The notes beneath the pieces were generated by a model that was not told the origin of the DNA, made no database searches, and worked only from the letters and a program-made list of their open reading frames with translations. DNA of 64,000 nt from Cudoniella acicularis. Its lineage: Eukaryota; Ascomycota; Leotiomycetes; Helotiales; Helotiaceae. The translations under genes and the position numbers were made by a program. Location: contig JAAMPI010000039.1 of assembly GCA_013054445.1 (NCBI GenBank), positions 1 to 64,000 on the forward strand, written 5' to 3'. The first letter of the stretch is position 1; each line of letters begins with the position of its first letter. Of this stretch, positions 47,480 to 57,897 are shown one piece after another.

Positions 47480-49083
47480 CTATTCCTCGAAGAGTGCTTT
47501 CGAAGGGGACTTCCTCGCCCCCCCAACATGGGTTTCCAATTCCAAGTCTGACGGACTTTGTGCTATTGCCATCTCAGCATCCTCGTTCAGAAGAACCTCA
47601 ACGGCCATTGGAGGACGAAACACAAGTCGAATCGGGATGCCTTTCACACGGTAATCCAAGCCGCTATCGTCCCTGCCTTTTAAATATAAGTCCTGGAACT
47701 TGGCCAGTAAAGTTTCGGATGAGGACCTCTTTCTATCTTTAGATAGCACAACTAGCATCTCGGTCTCGATAACTTCAAGAGCCCATATATCATAAGAACG
47801 AGTGATTAAGCTACCCTTAATGTCGCATTCTGGAGGTCGATAGCATTGGAACTTGCATGCTCCGGTATTCGGGATATTCGATCCTGTGGTTTCGCCGCCT
47901 TTGCAATTAAAGGATGATGAACCTATGTCAGATACTGCAAGAGTTCATTTGGATCAATAGTAGACTTGAACCAGAGGATAGTATCGGGATTGATGTCCCT
48001 ATATATGACATATCGCCTCGCCTCCGGATTTTGCGGGCGCTTTAAGCCATGATGTATTGTGTCAATTGCAACCATAATTCCAGAACACTGTTTTGCAACC
48101 CATCGAACCGCAGCAATATCTATGTTAGGCTTCGATTCTCTTTTTTCCTAGTATTCGTCAAGACTAGAGTCTTGGAACGGGAATAGGAAGTGCCACTGTC
48201 GGCAGAAGGTAAAGGTTGATAATTAAATTACGAGATGATCGTGCACTAAAGTGTTGAACGGTTGCAATTGTACTGATTCGTTCTGAAACCTCGATGTATT
48301 ATCGAAATCATACTTGTGAAGAACCTTTATGGAAAAAAAGTCGTCGTCCAAAGAAATCTGCCAAGTTCATAAGCTTATACTGACTTTCCCCTGAGACAGC
48401 ATGAGCGACTTACAGCTTTAAGAGCGTTATGAAAATCATGACTTAACTGGTTAATCCTTACGGAGGTGGACCAGCCTTCTATCGGTTGCCCCCACGCGAA
48501 GTGGGAAAGGTTGATTTGGACACCATGGAAGGATGACTTCGTTTCCGAAGTTATAATGCTTGATGTTATTGGCGTGGCCAATGTCAAAGAATAGCACTAA
48601 GACTCGTCATTGCAGCAGGCAGAAAGCCTCTTTCTCGAATGTCCGCCACTCCGAAAAGCTCCGCAGTGACTGCTCTGGGTACCCTCCGCGACACATACAC
48701 AATCACGATGTATTGTAATGGTAAGTCCTCGTCACCGATGCCTTCTTCGACGAACCTCTCGATTTCGTTGCCCCGTTCCAAGAGAAGGAGTGGAGCCAAG
48801 ATTCTCACGTACTGTACAACTTCCATTGCTTTGGAATCAACACCTCATCTGGTCGGATGTAATTGAGATATGCCTCAACCTTCTCCCAACTGAAATACTG
48901 GAGCAACTCGTTGCTAACTCTGCGTCTAGACAGAATATACTTTAACAATGTGATAGACCAAAACCTAGTCTTGCCATCTCCATGCAGGGTCTCGTGTTTC
49001 CTCAGCAACGTTATGAGTGGCGTCTTGTCGTTTTTGGGGATACATGGCAAGTGAGAGCCATATTTCCTTGAGATTTCAGCCAC
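47480..49083 (-). pseudogene. Protein kinase-domain gene, decayed
   Basis: Read on the minus strand, kinase elements appear in order: FFSIKVLHKYDF (VAIK-type Lys), LQPFNTLVHDHLVI, VRWVAKQCSGIM, IHHGLKRP, YRDINPDTILWF in the catalytic-loop position, VSDIG in place of DFG, CYRPPECDIKGSLITRSYDIWA, and a C-lobe end SKDRKRSSSETLLAKFQDLY. Stops (TAA near 48217, TAG near 48149 where Trp is expected) and a frame shift near 47940 break it, and most of the C-lobe after DIWAL is missing. An N-terminal region (RFWSITLLKYILSRRRVSNE; LLLLERGNEIERFVEEGIGD) matches the layout of a fungal kinase family. HRD and DFG are altered, so activity would be lost even with the frame restored. Confidence 0.65.
47482..47500 (-). 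repeat. Right arm of a perfect 19-bp inverted repeat
   Basis: Exact reverse complement of 46850-46868. Flanking bases do not extend the match. Confidence 0.7.
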
Positions 49084-49134
49084 TTCGATGTCGCGAATCC
49101 TCTGCCGCCCAACGGGCTGTATCTTGAGTTCATC

Positions 49135-50640
49135 CTAGTCGAACCCATCGTCGGTGACAAATGGGGGCCTATCGGCTACAGGTTCATCGTCATTTGGGCC
49201 GATCTTTCGCCGTGACGACTCTAGGCCCAAGTCGTCTACATCGAACCAAGTAATGGATTCTTGAAATTCCGATAATAGACGAAACAATTTGGTCTTCAAC
49301 TGGTCATTCTCTGGGCTAGACAGGCGTCTGCTTGTGGATTCGGTTATGCTTCTGGTGTCGCCCTCCATATAAGATATCGCATCTATGGCAGAAATCGGTT
49401 GCAAGGAGATGATCATCAGATAGTGCAGACGTTCAGCAATGTGTAAACCAATAGACCAGGTTGTGGTTCTCCTCTCTGCTCTACTATAACCTGATGAATG
49501 TTTGGTCCACTTTCCAGGCATCTTTGGGGACCCGACTCGCCTCTGTTCTCCTTGTAGCTCTTCAGTAATAGAGGTGGTATTGCCATGCTTGTCGTACGAT
49601 GTAGATTCGGACTCAAAAGGGAACAAACAAAGAGGGCAAGATGAAGCGTGCCGCAGGCTTTCTGCTTCCCTACTATGAATCTCTTATGCCCAGTATTGAG
49701 AGTAGTTGGACATCATGTAATCGAACCAAGCCCTCGATGAAGAATAAGTCGGTCGCGACTCGAAACAACTTTCGTCAATGCAGACATAAGGCTGAAGGTC
49801 ATGTCTGTAATGGTGTCTGAATAAACAAGAAATCTTCGTTTAGCAGGTAGTTCACTTATGACTCGTCCCTTGTATGCAGTGTATGGACAAATGCTCAGTA
49901 GAGGAGGAGATGATATTGCTAAGTCTTAGAGCGAGCAAGAACTGCGAATATGTGTGCACTGCGCTAGGCAGCAACATTGTGGCCTCAAGCCAACACCCTG
50001 AACACTCAAGGGAAAGAGTGTGTGCACCTACCATCCTTCATCCAACCATACTGTATAGCCATTCTCTTTTGTCTGTACAAGGGAGCGATTGATAATTTGG
50101 AAGCAGAACTGATAAATAGCAAATATCATAATCTTTGCTATCTTCAAACTCTGGAAGAGGTGGCTCTTTGGGCCGTGTTGTGTGGTATGGTTAGGGTCTT
50201 TGACGGTATCGACCCAGAAACAGTCAAAGCAGAAGCCCTAAGGATCTCGGGTAGCCGGTTCGTATCTATGGACGACTCCGGAATATCACCAATGACACGG
50301 CCTGCGTTGTCCTTAGGGTATTTCGTATGATTCTCCGTCTTGCTGTCCGTTAAAGCCATAACCTCATTTATCACCTTTTTGCTCTTTGGTTCATCGATGC
50401 CGATGCTGGGAGCTGTGAATAGACTAGCATTCTCCCCAGTGTATCCCATTCGATAAGACTCATACTTTAGTTTCGCGTATTTATCAGTCATGGCGTCAGC
50501 CAATTGCTGGCTCAGACTTTCCGGGAAGTTTGGGTAGAGAGAATCCAGGACAAGATATGCTCTGTTCTCGAAATCACTCAACCGAACCAAATCTGGATGC
50601 TGGGAGGCAAATCTTCTTGTTCGTGCCGTTGCCGCTGATC
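49135..50640 (-). pseudogene. Fragmentary fungal C2H2-type protein gene
   Basis: The N-terminal exon (about 50630..50144) reads HPDLVRLSDFENRAYLVLD and SLSQQLADAMTDKYAKLKYE, a conserved start of a family of fungal C2H2 zinc-finger proteins that sit near NLR and kinase genes. The C-terminal part (about 49670..49135) has a CPLC pair, then TTWSIGLHIAERLHYLMIIS and an acidic tail, in the order expected for that family. The finger region between them (49.65-50.14 kb) cannot be read as an open frame. The last frame runs through TAG 49137..49135 into the kinase-like N-terminus. Confidence 0.4.
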
Positions 50641-50804
50641 GTGATGATTATCTAATCACAATCCTGAGTTTGTTGAGACGGATGATAGAAGTTCTGCAGG
50701 AGAGAGTGTCGCAGCACAGCACATCTGACTTACCGAGGAAGAGGTTTCGCTGCAGCATGTCCAGCAGCCGGATGATCATATCCTTCAGTGCTGGATGGTT
50801 TCGC

Positions 50805-51900
50805 AGTTAATAATTCAGACAAGAATTCTTGCCGTTGAAGACGCCCAAGAAAGACACCTACGCGTCGAAATGGGCGTTTGATCCCATTTTCTCCGACTAT
50901 GGCCAGCTAGGGATGAGAGATGTCAAGCGGGTTGCCGCCAGAGCCATCACTTTCCTCATTCGAGGCCACAAGTGGATTCAATGTCACATTGCCCTACCGC
51001 AGTTCCGAAGGGCGGAGAAGGAGAGTGAGGTTCGAGAAAAATCAAGAGAAGAACAAACACGTCGAACCGGCGGTTGGGGGATGTGGCTGGGGGAGGGGTT
51101 CATGACAGAGCGAAACCAACGGTAAGTTGAACACTCGGCCACGTATCCTTTGCGCAACACTAAGTTTGAATTGTCTCAGAGATTCAACGTGGTCAAAATG
51201 CGTCTTTGATAAGATGGAGGGATTTCGGCGTTCCTGTGAAGAATACGCCGCAACCTCTCGCATAAGTCTTGCTCCTGGCACGGGTGCTCAAGCTAGGATT
51301 CGAATTGCAATTCTAGATACAGGAGTCAACAGATTCCATTCGCGCGTACTTGACGGCTTCCACCCCAACTCAAAGCAATTGCTACCAGAATTGTGCCGTA
51401 GTTGGACCTACGGTGCAAGCGGTGTTCAAGAACCTTACAACGTTCACGATTCCGACGGGCACGGGACGAATATGATAGATCTGCTGATGAGGACAGTGCC
51501 ACACGTGGAAATATGCGTTGCCAAGGTGTTCGAGCGAAGGACATTCGATATCAAGGAGGCGACATGTATATTTGAGGCAGGATTCCTTTGCATCGTCTTT
51601 TTACGGTTGAGATACTTTCGGCGCCTCAGCTGATCACTCGATGATCTAGGCCATCGACCATGCTGTGAAACGGTGGAACGTGGACATCGTGATAATGTCG
51701 TTTGGTCTCGATCGAGGAAAAGATTGCGGGCGCACGTGGGACGATATTCTTCGCTGCTGCAGGGAATTATGGGCAAAACGCACCAAGATCGTTTCTAGCA
51801 AGTTCTCCTGACGTCATTTGCGTACACGCGAGTGACGGAATGGCAAGGAAGGGGGTATCAGCTCCTGGCCTGGGCCCGACGACGACAATTTCATCACTCT
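50805..51900 (+). pseudogene. Intracellular subtilisin-like (S8) protease, broken and lacking its catalytic-Ser region
   Basis: The N-terminal domain reads RILAVEDAQERHLRVE then, one base out of frame, WAFDPIFSDYGQ and VAARAITFLI. After a GTAAGT intron (51122-51180) comes the S8 core: ARIRIAILDTGVNRFHSRVL (catalytic Asp), HDSDGHGTNMIDLLMRTVP (catalytic His), VEICVAKVFE. A second intron ends before AIDHAVKRWNVDIVIMSFG; another slip precedes EEKIAGARGTIFFAAAGNYG (oxyanion Asn) and SSPDVICVHASDG. Near a G5 run (51846-51850) the frame slips again to PGPDDDNFITL, and the sequence then departs from the family just before the GTS catalytic-Ser block. Fungal proteases of this type are found beside NLR and gasdermin genes. 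Confidence 0.65.
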
Positions 51901-51904
51901 AAGG

Positions 51905-52568
51905 ATGGACATCGACTTCAACATGCTGTTCGCGACAACAAGATCGCCAGGGCGGCCAACCGACGAGACCCTGAAGGTGGAGAAAATCCTGACGAGGTAC
52001 TTTGTCCTGACGAAGAAGTACATGAAAGACGCTCTGGAGGTGCCTAATGTGGCCGCTTTCGTCGACCGGCCCGGGAAGAAGAAGCCGTGGTACATGATTA
52101 CCAGGATCAAGATCGTCGTTGGGGCGTCGCTGTCGAAAGCTAAGACTAAGAAGACGAAGTTTAGTGGCTAGGGGGGGCGTGAGTGACCCTCATACCGGCC
52201 CCGGTGGGGGCGCTGACGGGGGCTACGCAATACAAGACTCTGCCAATGTCGGGTTTGAGGAATCTTCTGAGTTCGTGCTGGGCTTCCGCGTGCGGAAGAT
52301 CTATTGGAAGGATAATGTCAGGATAGCTACTGGTAACGTTGCTGGCGCTACTCTTGAGGAGTGCGAGCGGGTTGAGGAGCCTGGTGTCCATAATAACATG
52401 GTTGTTATCGATGATTTCAGTGTTGACGACGCCTCTAATAAAGAAGTGTTTGCGATCGAAGGGGAGCTGGACGGGATTGAACCCTCTACCTGGGTTCTGC
52501 TACGATTTCACTACTCTATAAACTCTATTTCAGATTATCCTACTTGTACTTCGTTACTTTACTTATAG
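51905..52568 (+). pseudogene. Gasdermin-like segment fused in place of the S8 C-terminus; frame break at a G7 run
   Basis: From ATG 51905 an 88-residue frame contains FVDRPGKKKPWYMITRIKI and VVGASLSKAKTKKTK, then TAG at 52169 beside a G7 run (52170-52176). One base over, the frame carries on with FEESSEFVLGFRVRKIYWKD and GELDG. This order - a short helix, a Tyr-Met-Ile-Thr strand, a basic hairpin and a Phe-Val-x-x-Phe-Arg-Val-Arg-Lys strand - resembles the end of the gasdermin pore-forming domain as found in fungal rcd-1/HET-Q1-type proteins. In known fungi such genes pair with an S8 protease that cleaves and activates them. Family call is by pattern, not by search. The N-terminal membrane-acting half is missing, so no working protein is expected. 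Confidence 0.42.
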
Positions 52569-53273
52569 TTAGGTTAGTGTGATAACGAAGGGACCCATGA
52601 ATAGTACCCTTGATGTTTTCAACACTAACTCAAGGAGGTTTAGTCAACGGGGTATGCCAAGATATATTAGAGGTGATCAAAAATTAAGGTTGGGTTGTGT
52701 GTGCTTGCAGCTGGTTAAATAGTTAGTGTAAGGGAGGTTATTTGTTTGTTGACACTTATAGCTAGGCGGTCAGACTCCCTCGCTTATTTTAGCAACCCGC
52801 TCCCTACAAAAAAGGGGGGACTGGCTTATTTTTAGATCTTTTTCAGCTAATCAAGGGACTTGAAAACTGTTTACGAAGTTATGGTCGAAAATTTATTTGA
52901 TTCTTGGAATGGATTGAAAAATCATTTGAAGTTTCCAATTCGACAGAAATGTGGAATTAAGTACAGCGCGCAGGCCCAATTGTTCGCTGAGTTTCAGTGT
53001 TCCAAGACTCGTAAGGCAGCGAACAGTCGCCAGAGTACAGAGAGCACGCCCCTAAAAGTTAGCGAGTGCGCGCTAGCCCTTAAACCCCTTCGCATTCAGT
53101 CAATAAACCAACTCAAGTATACTTATATAAATTTAATTTCTATCGAGCGATAAAAACTTATTATTATGCAATAGCATGGGAACTAGTCAATTCTTCCGTT
53201 GTTTAAACTATTTAATTATTCGTATACATTAGTTGTCGTTAAAATATTTTGAATTGTTTAATACATATCTTCG

Positions 53274-53335
53274 GATGAAATCCCTAATGAGTACTTTTAA
53301 AATAGAATATCTCAGTTACTGTGAGTAATTCAACT
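53274..53335 (+). repeat. Dispersed repeat family R2, copy 2
   Basis: GATGAAATCCCTAATGAG, ACTTTTAAAA, ATATCTCAG, GTGAGTAATTC; same order as the copies at 42012 and 53998. Confidence 0.65.
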
Positions 53336-53661
53336 TATTCAAGTTTATAAGAGGCTTACAGTCAGACCACCATGCGTGCATCGTTGTAGTCCTAAGGCAT
53401 TGAGGCGACCGGATAGGTACTATCTCGCCCGCGTCTGGTGGGGCCGGCGTTTGTGTTTGTACTTTTTCTCATCTTGTTTACTCGTCTTGTCTCTTACTTG
53501 TTAGATTTTCGTGAGCAGTAACGAAGGATTTTTGAAATCGCGGCTTATATTGTAGAGGAGCTTTTGACGTTGGGCATTAAGCTACTCGCCTGATCAGGCA
53601 GTAACTGTGACCACTCCGGTCCGTAGGTTACTTAACCAGCGTTATATAATTATTATACTGT

Positions 53662-54158
53662 CAAATACCTCAAATGCCACTTGAAAATATATAAATACCC
53701 GATATACCCTTCATGCCACTATATATAATGCATCTATTTCCCATGTGTGAGGGGTCAAGAAATAGGGAATACGAGCAAACAAAGCTTTGATTCAAAGACT
53801 AGAAGCTAAAGAGAGAAGAGAAAAGAGCTCTCTTTGTAGAGGTGAGAAGGCAACCTCATACATGCAAACGCAGTAGCACCTTCCAGACTCCATGCGATAT
53901 CCACGTGACGCCCCCCATGCCATGTTCCCTGATCTACGATACAAGTTAGTAAAAAATGACATAGAAATGCGAAAAGTCTTGTCAAAGGACTTTTTCAGAT
54001 GAAACCCTAAATAAGCACTTATAAAACTAAATATCTCACTTCCTATGAGTAATTTCAAGTCTAAGTGAGGGTTGTAGGCTATTTATTCGGATTGTCATTC
54101 CCTTGCTGAAGTGGCATTCAGGTACTAAATTTAGTTCAAGTGACATTTGGGGTATTTG
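53662..54158. repeat. Inverted-repeat-bounded unit of about 500 bp
   Basis: The arm at 53662-53685 (CAAATACCTCAAATGCCACT...) matches the reverse complement of 54135-54158 at 22 of 24 positions. Each arm is followed inward by a weaker second TGCCACT unit. R2 copy 3 lies inside. Probable short foldback/MITE-like element; class unknown. Confidence 0.5.
53998..54060 (+). repeat. Dispersed repeat family R2, copy 3
   Basis: GATGAAACCCTAAATAAGC, ACTTATAAAA, ATATCTCA, ATGAGTAATTTC; the closest spacing to copy 2, 724 bp away. Confidence 0.65.
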
Positions 54159-54503
54159 GCATTAGTGTACAAAGTACCTAGTCGAGAAATAGTAAAGATG
54201 GAAACAACTTTATGTAGAAACAGAATAGACATTATTCTGTCATCAGTGATATTATTCGTGACACTCTACACATATAATACAGTATGAGCCTTCTTTCTTG
54301 ATCGGCATCAAGTAATTCCACACGCCACCCAGCTACCCAGCCGCCGCGCTATGTAGAGAAGAGAGGGAATGAATGCATACATACATGCATGCTTACTTTG
54401 CTCAAGTGCCCACGAGCCCGGATCCAACACACAATCAATATACACGAAAGTTCCTTAGAAGCCAGCTAGCCACCTACCTCACCTCATCTCATCTATTATC
54501 ACC

Positions 54504-56305
54504 TCATTTTTTCTCTCCACCCTCACCACCGTCACCGAAATTAAACACACCCATAAAGCCAGACTTCATAGCTTTCATGCCTTCCTCCTTTGCTTTCTCC
54601 TCATTCATGGCTTCCTCCTTTAACCACTTCTCGCCATTTTCTCGAATCTCCTTTTCTAACAGTTCGTAATTCCTCTGTCCGCGTTCTCGCGCCAAGTCTT
54701 GCAACATTTTCCCTTGGGCGAATGCTTCTGAGGCGCTCTGCTCGCTGGGATCAGTCATCATCATGCCTTGGGGTTTGATTCCTAGGGCATTTGCCAGGAA
54801 ACCAGCTCCGGAGTGCTTTGGTCGCTTCTTTCGCTCCTCTGCTAGCTCTTGCTGGAACTTTTGCCGTGCTATTGCCTCTCGCTTGGCGAATTCGGTGGGG
54901 ATATGGGTGTCTTCGAAGGATTTTAAGGCTTTTCGGACATCGCTATAGGCCATTGTGTGGATGTATTCGAGGAAGGGGATGAGGCCGATGAGATCCTTGT
55001 CTCCAACTTCTCCCTCCCATGGTTTGAGGATGATGGCGTTTTCGGGTTGTTTCTGGGTGTGAGATGCTTTTGTGTCGATTACGATGACTTTTGAGAGATC
55101 ACGGTTGAGATATGAAAGATCCTGGTGATATTAGTTAATGACCAAATCTGGAAAGATGTGGAATTTACCTTTATATATTCCCCGTTCTCATAAAGGGTAG
55201 CTTCTCGGAATAGAGGCCATGTGACGATATGGTACGGATCCAATTTTCGAAGAATTGGCTCTGCAACGGCCCAAGGTTGACTCGTGAAGATGACCAGCTC
55301 ATAGTATTGGCTTAGGTACCGAATGAAATAATCAACACCTGGTCGCTTTGCCATTCTCCAACCATGTTCCCGAGACCATTCGCTATGGATTAACAAATCT
55401 TCCAAACTCAAGACCAATGTATAAGGCCGTTCGAAAATTGGATCGGGATCTGGAAGGAGTTTTCGGAAGGCAGGTTCGTTGTAGTAATTGAGTTGGTCGC
55501 CCAGCCTATGCTTGGCTCTTTTCCACATTAACTTAACTGACCATCCTGATGGCGCATCCGCATATCGCTGTTCTTCTTCTTCCGACTCCCAGTTTCTCCC
55601 CAAATATACGGTTCCAGCAACAACAGATACACCGAACAGAGCATACATGTAATTGGCAACTCGTAACCGTTTCTTTTCGGAGGAAGATATATATGCTGAA
55701 GCAGGAAGCTCTCCTTTCCCTCGGCCTCCGCCAGGCCCCTCCGCCGCTTCAGTGAGATTCAAAGAAGGTATAGGCTTCGTCCTCCCCTCTGTTTCGAAGT
55801 CGAGTGTTGAAGGAATTCCTTGGGTGAGATCGGGAAGAGGTCTGTTATGGGCTGCTGCATCTACCGGGTCAATGGCAGATGGAGAGGTGGATTGTGGCGC
55901 TGTGTTCTCCGAGGGCAAGGCTGAAGTGTCGAATTCATTTTGCTTCCCCGAAAAGGATGAATCTTCGCCTGTGCCTTTTGATTGCGGTACTGTATTTCGC
56001 TCTGGCGACGCAGCTTGGCTAGCCTCTTCCTGTTGCTTTGAGAAATTTGAATTGCCAGACTTGTTGCTGCTCTGCGAATTGGCATTGGGCGCAGTGAACG
56101 TGGAGGATGCGCCAACTGGTCGTGATACACCAGACGCCCCTGGTGGTTTGGAAGGCCCTAGAGGTTTGTTGTTTCCATGATGTGGTTTGTTATGCCGTGC
56201 CATAGATCGAGTCCATACTGTCGATGTTGATGGCGCTATGCGCAGCGCTGCAGAAGTTGCTCTTAAACCAGGACTCTGCAAACGTGCAACAGATCTCGAC
56301 AACAT
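54504..56305 (-). CDS. TIM50: TIM50, mitochondrial inner-membrane import translocase subunit
   Basis: Two exons (56305..55169, 55121..54504) total 1755 nt, 584 residues. ATG 56305 opens an arginine-rich, acid-free presequence (MLSRSVARLQSPGLRAT). A Ser/Pro linker precedes one TM segment (VANYMYALFGVSVVAGTVYL). The NIF/CPDc-type domain follows: YTLVLSLEDLLIHSEW, KRPGVDYFIRYLSQYYELVI, DPYHIVTWPLFREAT, KVIVIDTKASHTQ, NAIILKPWEGEVGDKDLIGL. The catalytic DxDx pair of phosphatases is replaced (SLED), as in Tim50. The Lys/Glu-rich tail is normal. Tim50 receives preproteins in the intermembrane space and hands them to Tim23. Confidence 0.95.
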
Positions 56306-56892
56306 ATTGCAAAAGAATAAGGAAACAAAGGCAGCTTCAGCAAAGAAGGTGCACTGAAGAATGGAGCATTGGGGTTTGGCTTGGATAGCTTCTCCTTCGA
56401 AATCGGAGCTCGTCAGGGTGGTACGCTCAAAATAATTTCTGGGCGCTAGATCGGAAGAGGACAAGCGCAGCAAGCGGCCAATTTTCGCTTTCTTCCTTGT
56501 CCTCGCGCAACTCTGCTTCTTCTTCTTTTCTCTTCAAAGTTGACACTCAGACGACGAAATTTGACTCTACGTTCCCATTCTCCTCCCTGGGCGTAAGGTT
56601 GTACAAGCTGAGGAGATGGACACTATGGCTTGTTCAAGAATTGGATGCTAGGCCGGTGTTCCAAGGAACACCGGTCAATAGCAATTCGATCCCGTTACAC
56701 GTCGACATTGCACTTCAATTACCTATCTCCTACAAGAATCTTTTGCTATAGCTGGCCTCTTGTTGATAATTACAATCGCGATCACAATCACATAACCTAC
56801 CTATCCACCGTGTCTCAGCTGTGCCATCCATAAAGCTCCGAACCACACCTCCTACCTTCTACCTTTTACCTCCTTTCTTGCACGCGACTACG

Positions 56893-57897
56893 ATGCCTTC
56901 AAACCGCCCACGAGGAAAGAAAAGCACAATCGCGCCTCAACCTCAACAGCACAGGAGGAACTCGAGGAATGATCGCAACGTTTTGAACATCCCGGCCGTT
57001 GCCAGCGCCTCTGCCACCCCTCCTTCCTCGACCTATCCGTCCACATATCCCACCGAAGACGAAGAAGACTCGGCGAAGGCGAAGAAGATCCAACCCTTCC
57101 GCTTTCTTGACCTGCCCTCCGAATTGAGAACCAAGATATATACTCTCGCATTCGCGGCTGTGCCTGCTGTGATCGACCTTGATCCGCACACTTTCAGTCT
57201 GCTTCACCGCCAGAATATCCTGTCTCTCTTCCGGGTTTCGCGACAGATCCACCTTGAGTCATCACATCATTTCTTTAGCATCCATACTTTCAGACTCTTT
57301 CCAACATATCCTGGTCGCTATTTCAAGACCAAGAGACCTCTGCTAGCTCGTCTACCCGCACATTACCGATCTTCGATCACGTCCCTCGAATTGCGCCTTG
57401 GTCCGGGCTGGAATAATCCCCCTCGCGGTTGGTTGGTCAATGAGGCATTAGGCTTAGCTGACTGCAAAACCGTCAGAGTACTGAAGGTGTTTGTCCAATG
57501 CGATCCAAGCGATGCAATTTATAAGGGTTGGAGCATGGGCGACGGTGTCTATGAGCGCTTTTGTTCTGGCCTGTTGGATTCAGTCTTGAAAGACGTTCCA
57601 ACTGTCCAGGTGGTGGAATTTGATGCCTACCCTGCGGTGAAACGGTCGGGAGATATGATGTCTGGCCTTGCCAAAGTGGTGTCGAAATATGACAAGGTTA
57701 TTGGATGGGGACCTGAGAGTGGCTGGGGTAAGGAGGACGAACAGATTGCATTCCTTGACGCTGTGTTGATGCATGGTGCTGGTATTCGATCAAGTAAGAG
57801 TAATGCGGTTTTGGCTGAGAATGCCGAGATATCAAGCATCGGGTCTACATACGATTTTAATACTACCGACACTGCTTTAATGCTGAAGCTGCTTTAA
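56893..57897 (+). CDS. F-box-like hypothetical protein
   Basis: Intronless, 334 residues from ATG 56893 (the frame is open from 56821 but without ATG). A disordered basic N-terminus leads to FRFLDLPSELRTKIYTLAF at about 75-93, the LPxELRxxIY pattern of fungal F-box-like proteins, then LFRVSRQIHLESSHHFFSIH and a 2EXR-like fold of unknown role. Such proteins may serve as SCF adaptors; no partner is visible. Divergent from TIM50 with about 590 bp between starts. Confidence 0.75.
   Translation: MPSNRPRGKKSTIAPQPQQHRRNSRNDRNVLNIPAVASASATPPSSTYPSTYPTEDEEDSAKAKKIQPFRFLDLPSELRTKIYTLAFAAVPAVIDLDPHTFSLLHRQNILSLFRVSRQIHLESSHHFFSIHTFRLFPTYPGRYFKTKRPLLARLPAHYRSSITSLELRLGPGWNNPPRGWLVNEALGLADCKTVRVLKVFVQCDPSDAIYKGWSMGDGVYERFCSGLLDSVLKDVPTVQVVEFDAYPAVKRSGDMMSGLAKVVSKYDKVIGWGPESGWGKEDEQIAFLDAVLMHGAGIRSSKSNAVLAENAEISSIGSTYDFNTTDTALMLKLL

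Larger units (their letters stand above)
52569..54503. other. Repeat-rich intergenic region
   Basis: No gene supported. Holds two R2 repeat copies and a 24-bp inverted repeat; AT-rich from 53100 to 53350. Confidence 0.5.

Noticed and set aside
54373..54982. Plus-strand frames opposite TIM50
   Set aside because: Antisense shadows of the TIM50 C-terminal exon.
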